This document shows positions 34,740-43,588 of a DNA stretch of 64,000 bases, piece by piece. Positions within the stretch are counted from its first letter, which is position 1, and each line of letters opens with the position of its first letter. The stretch spans positions 618,691 through 682,690 of the forward strand of contig NZ_VOSC01000025.1 in the NCBI RefSeq assembly GCF_007997385.1. The letters are read 5' to 3'. A program made the position numbers and the translations under genes. The notes beneath the pieces are model-generated. The model did not search any database. It saw nothing but the letters and a program-made list of their open reading frames with translations, and was not told the DNA's origin. The stretch comes from Seonamhaeicola algicola (GTDB lineage: Bacteria; Bacteroidota; Bacteroidia; Flavobacteriales; Flavobacteriaceae).

Positions 34740-36353
34740 TTATCCGTTCATGGATATTAGAAACTCTTCGTTATTTTTAGTTTGCTTGAAACGTTCGTTT
34801 GTAAATTCCATAGCTTCAACAGGGTTCATATCTGCTAGATATTTGCGTAACACCCACATGCGTTGTATGGTATTTTCATCAAGTAAAAGGTCGTCTCTTC
34901 GTGTACTAGATGATGTAAGATCAATAGCAGGGAAAATTCGTCTGTTAGATATTTTTCTATCTAACTGTAGTTCCATATTACCAGTACCTTTAAATTCTTC
35001 AAAAATTACTTCATCCATTTTAGAACCTGTTTCTGTAAGTGCTGTAGCAATAATAGTTAAAGAGCCACCATTTTCAATATTTCTGGCAGCACCAAAAAAA
35101 CGTTTTGGCCTATGTAAAGCATTAGCATCTACACCACCACTTAAAATTTTACCCGATGCAGGTTGTACCGTGTTGTAGGCTCTTGCTAAACGTGTAATAG
35201 AATCTAAAAGAATTACTACGTCATGCCCACATTCAACTAAACGTTTTGCTTTTTCTAAAACAATATCGGCAATTTTTACGTGTTCATGAGCTTCTTTATC
35301 AAAGGTAGATGCTATGACTTCGCCACGTACGTTACGTTGCATATCTGTAACTTCTTCTGGGCGTTCATCAATTAGTAAAATCATTTGATAAACTTCGGGG
35401 TGGTTTGCGGCAATAGCGTTAGCAACATCTTTAAGTAACATGGTTTTACCTGTTTTAGGTTGCGATACAATCATACCACGTTGCCCTTTACCAATAGGAG
35501 CAAACAAATCCATTATTCGTGTTGAAATGGTACTTTGTTTTTCAGCTATATTAAATTTTTCTCTTGGAAACAAAGGTGTTAAATGCTCAAAAGATACGCG
35601 GTCTCTAACAACTTCAGGTTTTTGGCCGTTAATTCTGTTTACTTTTATTAAAGGGAAATACTTTTCACCTTCTTTAGGAGGCCTAACATTACCTAAAACG
35701 GTATCGCCCTTTTTAAGGCCAAATAAACGAATTTGCGATTGTGATACGTAAATATCATCTGGTGATGATAGGTAGTTATAGTCTGATGAGCGTAAAAAAC
35801 CATAACCATCTTGCATAATATCTAAAACACCTTCACTTTCAATTATGGCATCAAATTCAAAATCTGGCTCACGATAACGGTTTCTGTTGTCTTTATTGCC
35901 ATTATCAACATTATTTTTTTGATTTTTATGCTGATTTTTGTGTTGACGGTGTTTTTGCTGGTTATTGTTATTATTACCGCTATTATTGTTGTTGTTACTA
36001 TTATTGCTATTGTTGTTGTTTTGAGGCTTACTTTGCGTTTGTTCCTCTTTTTTAGCTTGCGGTTTATCTTCGGTAGGTTTAGCAGCGTTTGCTTCAGCTT
36101 TATCAGTATTGCTAGTGTTAGCAGGTTTTTTTTGAACGCGCTGTCTCTGTCTTTTAGGTTTAGGTTTGTTGTCTTCGGCTTTTGCTTCTGGTTTAGCCTC
36201 GGTTGTTGCCTTTGGGTTAGCAGCTTGATGATCTAGAATTTGATAAACTAAATCTAATTTTTTTAAAGAACGGTACTTAGGGATACTTAATTCTTTTGCA
36301 ATCTCTTGTAATTCAGAGAGTTTCTTTTCTTTTAATTGTGAAATTTCAAACAT
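34740..36353 (-). CDS. rho: Transcription termination factor Rho with disordered insert
   Basis: Hexameric RNA-dependent ATPase that ends transcription, 537 aa. The N-terminal helical Rho_N domain is residues 1-43. A long insert follows (44-160), rich in Lys/Glu/Ala/Pro, then a run of Asn with Gln, His and Lys. The RNA-binding cold-shock-like domain (about 165-240, [14 protein letters not shown]) and the ATPase core with P-loop SQPKTGKT at 297-304, DERPEEV and the RLARAYN region come next. The insert lies between Rho_N and the RNA-binding domain, as in Bacteroides, where such an intrinsically disordered region is reported to mediate condensate formation. It is monocistronic with its own terminator. 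Confidence 0.97.
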   Translation of the reverse strand: MFEISQLKEKKLSELQEIAKELSIPKYRSLKKLDLVYQILDHQAANPKATTEAKPEAKAEDNKPKPKRQRQRVQKKPANTSNTDKAEANAAKPTEDKPQAKKEEQTQSKPQNNNNSNNSNNNNNSGNNNNNQQKHRQHKNQHKNQKNNVDNGNKDNRNRYREPDFEFDAIIESEGVLDIMQDGYGFLRSSDYNYLSSPDDIYVSQSQIRLFGLKKGDTVLGNVRPPKEGEKYFPLIKVNRINGQKPEVVRDRVSFEHLTPLFPREKFNIAEKQSTISTRIMDLFAPIGKGQRGMIVSQPKTGKTMLLKDVANAIAANHPEVYQMILLIDERPEEVTDMQRNVRGEVIASTFDKEAHEHVKIADIVLEKAKRLVECGHDVVILLDSITRLARAYNTVQPASGKILSGGVDANALHRPKRFFGAARNIENGGSLTIIATALTETGSKMDEVIFEEFKGTGNMELQLDRKISNRRIFPAIDLTSSSTRRDDLLLDENTIQRMWVLRKYLADMNPVEAMEFTNERFKQTKNNEEFLISMNG

Positions 36354-36521
36354 TGATGTTTATAATTGAATATAAAATTTTGAATATAATTTTTGAGTAA
36401 TTCTAAGAAAAAATGATTTTATCTGGAGAATTAACCACTTGTAACAGCGGTTGTTGTGAATTAATACTGCAATTATACAACTTTATTTTAATTTTTTATA
36501 CTAAAATTTTAAAGAAACTAT

Positions 36522-36529
36522 TATTTTTG
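36522..36529 (+). promoter_or_regulatory. -7 promoter element of the DUF4293 gene
   Basis: TATTTTTG, TAnnTTTG match, 23 nt before the ATG. No clear -33. The rest of the 199-nt divergent gap to rho shows nothing else I can name. Confidence 0.4.
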
Positions 36530-36552
36530 CTGTCCAGTTTTAAGAAAAAAGT

Positions 36553-36963
36553 ATGTTACAACGTATACAAACCATATACCTTTTACTTGCAGCCGTAGTT
36601 TCTGGCGGGTTAATATTTGTGTTTAACCTATGGAAAACCAGCCAAGGCACAGTAGTATTTGCACAAGATATCAGTTATGTGTTTGCAGCTTTTATAACAT
36701 CGGCATTCTTTTCATTGGTAGCAATATTTAGATACAAAAACAGGAAGTCTCAATTTATGTTGGGCCGCCTGAACATGATATTAAACTTTATTTTACTAGG
36801 ATTTTTTGTATATCAATCACTAAATTTATCTGGAGAAACGGCGGTTTCTGAGAAAGGTATTGGGGTACTTCTTCCTATCATTTCTATCGTATTTTTAGCT
36901 TTAGCTAATAAAGCCATTAAAAAGGACGAAGACCTTGTAAAATCAGTAGATCGATTGCGATAA
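36553..36963 (+). CDS. DUF4293 four-helix membrane protein
   Basis: A 136-aa inner-membrane protein with four hydrophobic helices (about 7-25, 40-60, 73-93 and 101-120). The start MLQRIQTIYLLLAAV matches the Bacteroidota-specific DUF4293 family, typically located next to rho as here. Function unknown. The gene is divergent from rho and followed by a terminator and a dispersed repeat. Confidence 0.88.
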   Translation: MLQRIQTIYLLLAAVVSGGLIFVFNLWKTSQGTVVFAQDISYVFAAFITSAFFSLVAIFRYKNRKSQFMLGRLNMILNFILLGFFVYQSLNLSGETAVSEKGIGVLLPIISIVFLALANKAIKKDEDLVKSVDRLR

Positions 36964-36993
36964 AAACCTAATATCTTAGTAGTATTAGTGCGT

Positions 36994-37025
36994 AAGCCCA
37001 AGGTGAAGACTTTGGGCTTTTTTTT
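36994..37025 (+). terminator. Intrinsic terminator after the DUF4293 gene
   Basis: AAGCCCAA / TTGGGCTT-type hairpin (AAGCCCAAGG...CTTTGGGCTT) followed by T8. Confidence 0.9.
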
Positions 37026-37030
37026 ATATT

Positions 37031-37120
37031 TTAGGGCGTTACCCTTCGGGTCGGGCTTTTCGCTAATAGTTTTGGCTTTACGCTATGCTAGCCAAAAGCT
37101 GCCGCTTCAATCCCTAACGC
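37031..37120. repeat. Dispersed hairpin repeat, copy A (most complete)
   Basis: About 90 bp. TTAGGGCGTTA at the left, an ACCC-TTC-GGGT mini-hairpin (37041-37051), CGGGCTTTTCGCT, a central hairpin TTTTGGCT / AGCCAAAA (37070-37077 and 37090-37097), then GCCGCTTCAATCCCTAACGC at the right. The termini GCGTTA and TAACGC are inverted. It lies between convergent genes, after a terminator. Confidence 0.75.
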
Positions 37121-37203
37121 ACCCATCAGCCAACATTTCAACCAAAACTAAATGAATATCCATCTATTAAAGGTTGTTCAAAACAAAAAATACACTATAA
37201 AAT

Positions 37204-37698
37204 TTACCGTTTATTAAACTCAATAACCTCTAAATTATCAATTTTTTTACCATCAATAGTAAAACGTAACATAGTACGTGTTTTATGAAAACCATGTTTA
37301 CCAACCGCACCAGGATTCATATGAATTAAATTCAGTTTTTTATCAGGCATCACTTTTAAAATATGCGAATGCCCACAAATAAACAACCTTGGCGGATGCT
37401 GTTTAATAGCCTCTCTAACGCGTATGTTGTAAGCGCCTGGGTAACCGCCAATATGCGTTATCCAAACATCAACACTTTCGCACATAAAGCGGTTATGCTC
37501 CGGAAATTCAACCCTAACCTTAGCATCATCAATATTGCCATAAACACCTCTTAAAGGTTTTAAAGCTTTAATAGCATCAGTAACCTGTAAACTTCCAATA
37601 TCGCCTGCATGCCAAACCTCATCAGCTTGTTTTACATATTTTAGTACATCATCATCAATATAACTATGCGTATCAGAAAGTAAGAGAATTTTGGTCAT
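37204..37698 (-). CDS. YfcE/MJ0936-type metallophosphoesterase
   Basis: Calcineurin-fold phosphodiesterase of 164 aa. Metal ligands follow the family order: LSDTHSY (Asp-x-His, residue 8), WHAGDIG (Gly-Asp), GVYGNIDD (Gly-Asn-x-Asp), THIGGYPG, and the terminal GHSH in FICGHSHILK with NPGAVG after it. This single-domain form is the YfcE/MJ0936 group, cytosolic phosphodiesterases with a broad in-vitro substrate range. The physiological substrate is unknown. It is monocistronic. A dispersed repeat lies beyond its 3' end. Confidence 0.92.
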   Translation of the reverse strand: MTKILLLSDTHSYIDDDVLKYVKQADEVWHAGDIGSLQVTDAIKALKPLRGVYGNIDDAKVRVEFPEHNRFMCESVDVWITHIGGYPGAYNIRVREAIKQHPPRLFICGHSHILKVMPDKKLNLIHMNPGAVGKHGFHKTRTMLRFTIDGKKIDNLEVIEFNKR

Positions 37699-37770
37699 GA
37701 GTTCATTAATACTTGGTGTGTTTTAATATTTAATTAAGATTTCAACAGTAAATAAAAACTGAAAACTGTA

Positions 37771-37778
37771 TATCTTTG
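37771..37778 (+). promoter_or_regulatory. truA -7 promoter element
   Basis: TATCTTTG, exact TAnnTTTG match, 28 nt before the inferred TTG start of truA; no strong -33. Confidence 0.5.
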
Positions 37779-37805
37779 CTGTTTCAACAAATGTATTAAA
37801 ACAAT

Positions 37806-38558
37806 TTGAGGTATTTTATAGAACTATCTTATAACGGAAGTGCGTATCATGGTTGGCAAAACCAACCTACAGCAATATCAGTACAAGAAGTTATAGAAAA
37901 AGCATTATCAACATTACTAAAGCAACCTACAGCAATTGTAGGTGCAGGACGTACAGATACTGGTGTACATGCTTCACAAATGTTTGCACATTTTGATACA
38001 AATATTACTTTTAGCAAAACACAACTAACCTATAAACTCAATGCGTTTTTACCAAAAGATGTAGCTATACACCGTATTTTTAAAGTAAACCCCAATGCGC
38101 ATGCACGTTTTGATGCTTTAAGTAGAACATATTTATACAGAATAACGCTTAAAAAAAATGTATTTTCATATAATAATGCGTTGTTTATGAAGCAAGATTT
38201 AAATGTTGAAAACATGCAAAAAGCCACAGATATTCTATTTAATTATAAAGATTTTCAATGCTTTTCTAAAACAAATACCGATGTAAAAACGTATAATTGT
38301 GATATAATGAAAGCACAGTGGTTTTTTAAAGATGATGAACTCCATTTTATAATACAAGCTGATAGGTTTTTGCGTAATATGGTTAGAGCTGTTGTTGGCA
38401 CCATGATAAATGTAGGTTTAGGAAAAATATCGGTAAATGATGTGCATAAAATAATAGCCTCAAAAAGCAGAAGCGAAGCCGGATATTCTGTGCCAGCTCA
38501 TGCTTTATATTTAATACATGTAGAATATCCAGATAGTATAACATTGAATAATGACTAA
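37806..38558 (+). CDS. truA: tRNA pseudouridine synthase A
   Basis: Makes pseudouridine at positions 38-40 of the tRNA anticodon arm. 250 aa. The catalytic aspartate is in GAGRTDTGVHASQM (about residue 52). The start is a TTG at 37806: the family's N-terminus (RYFIELSYNGSAYHGWQNQP) begins at once after it, and the nearest upstream ATG (37791) runs into a stop. C-terminal motifs FLRNMVRAVVGTMINVG and SRSEAGYSVPAHALYL are standard. It overlaps the ABC exporter gene by 8 nt, so the two are translated together. Confidence 0.95.
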   Translation: MRYFIELSYNGSAYHGWQNQPTAISVQEVIEKALSTLLKQPTAIVGAGRTDTGVHASQMFAHFDTNITFSKTQLTYKLNAFLPKDVAIHRIFKVNPNAHARFDALSRTYLYRITLKKNVFSYNNALFMKQDLNVENMQKATDILFNYKDFQCFSKTNTDVKTYNCDIMKAQWFFKDDELHFIIQADRFLRNMVRAVVGTMINVGLGKISVNDVHKIIASKSRSEAGYSVPAHALYLIHVEYPDSITLNND

Positions 38559-40314
38559 AAAGAAAGAAAGTATTTTTGATTTTGTGCTTTTTAAGCGCCT
38601 TTTTCAATACATAAAACCATACAATAGCATTTTTGTAGGGTTGTTTGTTTTAGTAATTTTTTTAGCAGGATTAAGTGCAGCAACACCATATTTAACAAAA
38701 GATGCTATAGATAAAGGTATTGCATTAAATAAACCCGACACGTTTTTAATATATGTGATAATAATGTTTGCGGTTTTAATTTTACAAACCGTTTTTCAGT
38801 TAGGTTTTATTTATTATGCCGCTTGGTTGGGGCAAAATTTGGTTAAAGATGTAAGAACAAAGCTGTTTAATCACCTATTAAAATTTAAAATGAAGTATTA
38901 TGATAATTCTTCGGTAGGTGTATTAATTACTAGGTCTGTAACCGATATGGAGCGTATTGCCGATATTTTTGGGCAAGGACTTTTCATGATTTTTAGAGAT
39001 ATTTTAACCATGCTTGTAGTTTTTGGAGTTATGGTTTACACAAACTGGAAGTTAAGCTTAATAGTTTTACTAATGCTACCCGTTTTACTTTATGCTACCC
39101 GTATTTTTCAAAAGTACATGAAAAAAGCATTTGAGGAAGTTAGAACCGAAGTGTCTAACCTTAACTCGTTTGTGCAAGAACGTATAACAGGTATGAAAAT
39201 ATTACAGCTTTTTACCCGTGAAGACACCGAGTATAAAAAGTTTAAAGAAATTAATGAACGCCATAAAAAAGGATGGTTAAAAACCGTTTGGTATAACTCG
39301 TTTTTCTTTCCTATTGCAGATTTGGCCTCATCTGTAACCATTGGTTTGGTTGCCTGGTATGGTGGTTTAAATGTGGTTGAAGGATCTGTTACTAAAGGTG
39401 TTTTAGTTGCATTTATAATGTTTATACCAATGCTTTTTAGGCCTTTGCGCCAAATAGCAGATAAGTTTAATACACTACAAATGGGTATGGTAGCAGCAAC
39501 CCGTGTTTTTAAAGTGTTAGACACAACATCGCAAATTGATGACACAGGCAATATTGTAGCCAACCATTTTAAAGGCAATATTAAATTTGATAACGTACAT
39601 TTTAGTTATGTTGATAATGAAACGGTTTTAAAAGGTATTTCATTTAATGTAAAAGAAGGTGAAACTGTTGCTATAGTTGGTGCTACTGGTGCTGGAAAAT
39701 CTACCATTATAAATTTGTTGAGTAGATTTTATGAAATAAAAGGCGGTAATATTTATATTGATAATACCAATATTAAAGATGTTACCTTAGCTTCATTACG
39801 CACCCAAATAGCAGTTGTTTTACAAGATGTATTTTTATTTGCCGATACTATTTTGAATAACATAACATTAAATTATCCTGAAATTACTGAAGCACAAGTA
39901 CATCAAGCAGCAAAAGATATTGGTATACACGATTTTATTTTGAGTTTACCAAACGGTTATCATTATAACGTTAAAGAGCGTGGTGTTATGTTGTCTTCGG
40001 GTCAGCGTCAATTAATTTCGTTTTTAAGAGCCTATGTTACAAACCCAAGCATTTTAGTTTTAGATGAAGCTACTTCTTCTGTAGATTCGTATTCAGAACA
40101 ACTCATTCAAAATGCTACAGAAAAAATTACAAAAGGTCGTACATCAATAGTTATAGCACACCGTTTGGCAACTGTAAAAAAAGCCGATAAAATTATTGTA
40201 ATGGATTCTGGAAATATTGTTGAGCAAGGTACACACCACGAACTTCTTAAAAAAGAAAATGGTTATTACAAAAACTTGTATGAAGTACAGTTTTTACAAG
40301 AAGAGGTTGTTTAG
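38551..40314 (+). CDS. ABC exporter half-transporter (permease-ATPase fusion)
   Basis: A 587-aa homodimer-type exporter (MsbA/YheI/LmrA class). The N-terminal six-helix ABC membrane domain is about 1-325, beginning IFDFVLFKRLFQYIKPYN. The ATPase (about 345-585) has Walker A GATGAGKST, Q-loop VLQDVFLFADT, signature LSSGQRQ, Walker B ILVLDEATSSVDS and the switch histidine in VIAHRLATV. The signature reads SSGQ in place of the usual SGGQ, a common variation. Substrate unknown; lipid or drug export is typical. It overlaps truA by 8 nt and is convergent with the DUF3667 gene. Confidence 0.94.
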   Translation: MTKKKESIFDFVLFKRLFQYIKPYNSIFVGLFVLVIFLAGLSAATPYLTKDAIDKGIALNKPDTFLIYVIIMFAVLILQTVFQLGFIYYAAWLGQNLVKDVRTKLFNHLLKFKMKYYDNSSVGVLITRSVTDMERIADIFGQGLFMIFRDILTMLVVFGVMVYTNWKLSLIVLLMLPVLLYATRIFQKYMKKAFEEVRTEVSNLNSFVQERITGMKILQLFTREDTEYKKFKEINERHKKGWLKTVWYNSFFFPIADLASSVTIGLVAWYGGLNVVEGSVTKGVLVAFIMFIPMLFRPLRQIADKFNTLQMGMVAATRVFKVLDTTSQIDDTGNIVANHFKGNIKFDNVHFSYVDNETVLKGISFNVKEGETVAIVGATGAGKSTIINLLSRFYEIKGGNIYIDNTNIKDVTLASLRTQIAVVLQDVFLFADTILNNITLNYPEITEAQVHQAAKDIGIHDFILSLPNGYHYNVKERGVMLSSGQRQLISFLRAYVTNPSILVLDEATSSVDSYSEQLIQNATEKITKGRTSIVIAHRLATVKKADKIIVMDSGNIVEQGTHHELLKKENGYYKNLYEVQFLQEEVV

Positions 40315-40346
40315 ATTTTTTATTAGATAACTTAAAATTTCAACTA

Positions 40347-41132
40347 TTATAAATTGCCATTTTTAAGCATAATAATGGCGTAAATAATACCAATACCAAT
40401 TGAAAGACCAAAGAATAGGATAAAAAACAGAATTAAAAATAAAAACGTTTTTAATATAAGCTCCTGATAATTTAGGTTAAATAGCCTTTTTAATAAAAAA
40501 CAGTTGTAAAACAAGGCTACAAGATACATTAAGCTTCCAGAAAGTAAATATAAATTAGAATTAAAAATTAACACTACCAACCCTATTAAACCTGAACTTA
40601 TGGAATACAGCGACAAGCTATACATGTACGTAACTAAATGTTCTGTGTAATTATAGCGCTTATTTAAAAAAAGAAACCATGATAACAATGCAAAAAATGG
40701 TATCATAGCTGAGTAAATTAATGAAGAATAGTCTAGTGAAAAATTACCAGAATCTGCCATAATTTGTTTAGAAGCTTCATTAGAATACATTTCGTAGTTT
40801 TCAATAAGTGTAGAAATATCTAATGCATTAGGGTAGAATTTTCTAATAATAAAAATAACAAACCCAGTTAATGTTAATGAAATACCAAAAAAGCTTATAG
40901 GATTAATGTAGCGTTTTCTTACACCGCTTACATAAGCATCAATTACAACTTCGGGCTTTATAAGTAAATGTACTATGGTTGTAAAAAGTTTGTTGTCATA
41001 ATTAAAAAAGGTTTCTCCAAGATGTTGAAGTAGGTTTTTTATAGTAAGCCTTTTTCTAATAACCTTGGCGCCACATGCATTACAATAGTCGCTTTCTGGT
41101 AAAATTTCGTTATAACAGTTTTTACAATTCAT
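40347..41132 (-). CDS. DUF3667 membrane protein with N-terminal zinc ribbon
   Basis: A 261-aa protein. Residues 1-24 form a zinc ribbon (MNCKNCYNEILPESDYCNACG, two CxxC pairs). A region with NNLLQHLGETFFNYDNK-like text (about 32-50) follows, then the FGISLTLTGFVIF segment and about five transmembrane helices to the C-terminus. This is the DUF3667 layout, a Bacteroidota family with no assigned function. It is 9 nt downstream of cdaA on the same strand and likely co-transcribed, which hints at a membrane role tied to c-di-AMP or osmotic control, but that is inference from neighbourhood only. Confidence 0.85.
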   Translation of the reverse strand: MNCKNCYNEILPESDYCNACGAKVIRKRLTIKNLLQHLGETFFNYDNKLFTTIVHLLIKPEVVIDAYVSGVRKRYINPISFFGISLTLTGFVIFIIRKFYPNALDISTLIENYEMYSNEASKQIMADSGNFSLDYSSLIYSAMIPFFALLSWFLFLNKRYNYTEHLVTYMYSLSLYSISSGLIGLVVLIFNSNLYLLSGSLMYLVALFYNCFLLKRLFNLNYQELILKTFLFLILFFILFFGLSIGIGIIYAIIMLKNGNL

Positions 41133-41141
41133 AAGGAATTA

Positions 41142-41927
41142 TTAAGCTAGATCTTTTTTAATAGCAGAAACAAGTTGGCTAGTATCTTCAAAAGCTATAA
41201 ATTCTCCATCTTTAAAGTACGAAATATGTCCTGTTTCTTCACTAACAGCAAGTGCTAAAGCATCGGTTTTTTCGGTAACGCCAATGGCTGCTCTGTGGCG
41301 TAAACCAAAGCGTTGCGGTATGTTTTTTTCATTATTAACAGGCAAAATAACACGGGTGGCTTTAACAATATTGTTGCTTACAATTATAGCGCCATCATGT
41401 AACGGGCTGTTTTTAAAAAAAATACTTTCAATAATAGGTTGGGTAACTTTAATATTCATTTCATCACCCGATGAGGTTAAAAAATCTAAGTTATTATTGC
41501 GTTCAAAAACAATTAAAGCACCGGTTTTAGACATAGACATTTTATTACAAGCCGATACAATGGCATCAACATCAGTAGTACTTGTAGCATCGGTTTTTAA
41601 AAACTTAAAACGTTGCAAAAACTTAAACCTATGGCCAAAATTGGTGGAGCCAACCATGAGTAAAAATTTTCTAATTTCTGGTTGAAATACAACAATTAAA
41701 GCAATAATACCAACTTCAATAAAACCTTTTAGTAGCCCATTTAAAAGTTGCATATCTAAAAAGCCCGTAAGCTTAAAAGCCCCATAAATTATAATAATAC
41801 CAATAAAAATATTTATAGCTACTGTACCTTTAACTAACTTGTAAAGGTAGTAGAGCAGGAGTGCTACCACTACAACATCTAAGTAATCTATAAAACGAAG
41901 ATTTAAAATGTCTTTAAAGATGTCCAA
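41142..41927 (-). CDS. cdaA: Diadenylate cyclase, CdaA type
   Basis: Makes the second messenger c-di-AMP from two ATP. 261 aa. Three N-terminal transmembrane helices (about 13-30, 35-53 and 65-82) anchor the DisA_N cyclase domain. The catalytic DGA is at 178-180 (PLHDGAIIV) and RHR at 210-212 (GLRHRAAIG). In Firmicutes CdaA is linked to ybbR and glmM. Here it follows an unidentified lipoprotein gene and folP on the same strand, an arrangement I regard as usual in Bacteroidota. c-di-AMP typically controls potassium and osmolyte balance. No phosphodiesterase is in this window. Confidence 0.95.
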   Translation of the reverse strand: MDIFKDILNLRFIDYLDVVVVALLLYYLYKLVKGTVAINIFIGIIIIYGAFKLTGFLDMQLLNGLLKGFIEVGIIALIVVFQPEIRKFLLMVGSTNFGHRFKFLQRFKFLKTDATSTTDVDAIVSACNKMSMSKTGALIVFERNNNLDFLTSSGDEMNIKVTQPIIESIFFKNSPLHDGAIIVSNNIVKATRVILPVNNEKNIPQRFGLRHRAAIGVTEKTDALALAVSEETGHISYFKDGEFIAFEDTSQLVSAIKKDLA

Positions 41928-41963
41928 TGGAATACGGGTTTTGGTAAATTTAGTAAAATAAGG

Positions 41964-42626
41964 TTAATTATAAATAAATTCTATGGGTGATATTTTTGCG
42001 TGTTTTATTTTTGTTATAATATGTTCTTTATAAGTAATATAATCTTGAAATAATAGATTTGAATTGAAGTGAAGTTTAATGGTATTTTCAGCTACATCAA
42101 ACGGTTTTATTGTTTTAGCTAAATTATTTTTTGTTGTTTTTTTTGAAACCGTATCTAATTTAAAATTTATAACCCTAATTATATTTGATGTATTAAAGTT
42201 TACTATTATTTCATTAGGTGATGCTTTTAAGTTTGAAAGTGTATTGGTATTGTTGTAAACCAAATTAGTAAACTCAATAAACCCTAAATTATTTTTACTA
42301 ATATCGTGGCATGTAAAATAATTTTTAGCATGTTCGTTTTTGTGGCCAGCATTAGCCTTTTTTTCTTGTAAAAATTTAATATGCGGAATAACTTGTTTTA
42401 AAGTTAAACGTTTATCAATATTAACAAGCCAATTAGTAGTGCTAATTAGGTTTTTTCGGTTTAAATCAACACTATCAGCTTTCGTTTTATCATAAAATAA
42501 GTATGCTGCTGATACGTCATTAATTTCAGATATTTCAGAGGTATTAATTTCGGGTAGTTTTACCACTTTATCTTTTCCGCAGGAAAAAAATAAAATAGAA
42601 ATAATGAGCAAATAAATATATTTCAT
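41964..42626 (-). CDS. Lipoprotein of unknown function between folP and cdaA
   Basis: A 220-aa lipoprotein (MKYIYLLIISILFFSC, Cys 16). The body has two notable parts: SAAYLFYDKTKADSVDLNRKNLISTTNWLVNIDKRLTLKQVIPHIKFLQEKK-type text, which reads like a nucleotidyl-independent helical domain, then an HxxH-poor beta region ending EFIYN. I recognise no named family. One cysteine (FTCHDIS) is beside a histidine. It lies 6 nt downstream of folP and 36 nt upstream of cdaA on one strand, so it shares their transcript. Because the product is exported it cannot be part of folate synthesis itself; its role is open. Confidence 0.72.
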   Translation of the reverse strand: MKYIYLLIISILFFSCGKDKVVKLPEINTSEISEINDVSAAYLFYDKTKADSVDLNRKNLISTTNWLVNIDKRLTLKQVIPHIKFLQEKKANAGHKNEHAKNYFTCHDISKNNLGFIEFTNLVYNNTNTLSNLKASPNEIIVNFNTSNIIRVINFKLDTVSKKTTKNNLAKTIKPFDVAENTIKLHFNSNLLFQDYITYKEHIITKIKHAKISPIEFIYN

Positions 42627-42632
42627 GTTTTT

Positions 42633-43457
42633 CTAACAATTTAAATTTTGAATTAATTTAACCGTTTCAACAGCTTCTTTAACATCATGCACTCTTAAAA
42701 TTGAAGCGCCTTTTTGTAAACCAATAGTGTTTAAAACTGTTGTGCCATTTAAAGCATTTTGGGGTGTGGTTTGAAGTAATTTATAAATCATAGATTTTCT
42801 TGAAACCCCAACAAGCATAGGTTTTTCAGTAATATTTAATAATTCTAGGTTGTTTAGTAGTTTATAATTTTGCTCTAAAGTTTTAGCAAAACCAAAGCCC
42901 GGGTCAATAATAACATCTGTAATACCTAAGTTATGAGCAGCTTGTATTCTTTCAGAAAAATAAAAAATAAGGTCTTTAACAATATCATCATAATTGGTTA
43001 GCTGCTGCATGGTTTGGGGTGTTCCGCGCATATGCATCATTATGTATGGTACCTGTAAATTGGCAACGGTTTTTAGCATGTTATCATCAAGTTTTCCTGC
43101 CGAAATATCGTTAATTATAGCGGCGCCAGTTTCAATACTTTGTTTAGCAACTTCAGCTCTAAACGTATCTACCGAAATAAGTGTTTCAGGAAATTTTTTA
43201 TCAATAAGTGCTATAATTGGCAATAGGCGTTGTAGCTCTTCGGTTTCACTAACAAAATCAGCGCCCGGGCGTGAGCTATAAGCACCAACATCAATAAATG
43301 TTGCACCATCAGTTAACATTTTTTCAACCTGATTTAAAATAGCATTTTCATTGGTGTATTTACCGCCATCAAAAAATGAATCGGGTGTAAGGTTTAAAAT
43401 ACCCATTACTTTAGGGGTAGTTAAATCAATGAGTTTTCCTTTACAGTTAATTGTCAT
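42633..43457 (-). CDS. folP: Dihydropteroate synthase
   Basis: Condenses p-aminobenzoate with dihydropterin pyrophosphate to form dihydropteroate; target of sulfonamides. 274 aa, TIM barrel. GILNLTPDSFFDGGKY (pyrophosphate-binding loop, residue 20), DVGAYSSRPGADFVSETEE, and the pterin pocket IIDPGFGFAKTLEQNY (about 180) with GVSRKSMIYKLL are all canonical. The end IGLQKGASILRVHDVKEAVETVKLI is complete. First gene of the minus-strand unit folP - lipoprotein - cdaA - DUF3667. folE is separately encoded at about 29 kb. Confidence 0.97.
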   Translation of the reverse strand: MTINCKGKLIDLTTPKVMGILNLTPDSFFDGGKYTNENAILNQVEKMLTDGATFIDVGAYSSRPGADFVSETEELQRLLPIIALIDKKFPETLISVDTFRAEVAKQSIETGAAIINDISAGKLDDNMLKTVANLQVPYIMMHMRGTPQTMQQLTNYDDIVKDLIFYFSERIQAAHNLGITDVIIDPGFGFAKTLEQNYKLLNNLELLNITEKPMLVGVSRKSMIYKLLQTTPQNALNGTTVLNTIGLQKGASILRVHDVKEAVETVKLIQNLNC

Positions 43458-43525
43458 AAAAAAGGGTTCAAAATTTGATGCTCAAGGGTTAAAGTTTTAA
43501 TAAAATCATAAATATTTAGAATTAC

Positions 43526-43553
43526 GAACTTAGAACTTTGAACTCTGAACTAT
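43526..43553. repeat. Four tandem GAACTnn heptamers
   Basis: GAACTTA, GAACTTT, GAACTCT, GAACTAT in a row, in the divergent gap between folP and the DUF1599 gene. It runs into an in-frame upstream extension of that gene, which argues that translation starts later, at 43589. Confidence 0.75.
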
Positions 43554-43588
43554 TTAAGCGAAATTTACGCAAAATACATATTAATTTC

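Noticed and set aside
34750-36236. Open frames on the plus strand across the rho gene
   Set aside because: They are antisense to a strongly conserved rho coding sequence, have no promoter or family match, and arise from the low-complexity codons of the insert.
37031-37120. Integron attC-like site suggested by GCGTTA...TAACGC ends
   Set aside because: The core sites are in the opposite order to attC (RYYYAAC first, GTTRRRY last), and there is no integrase or cassette array. It is better treated as a dispersed hairpin repeat.
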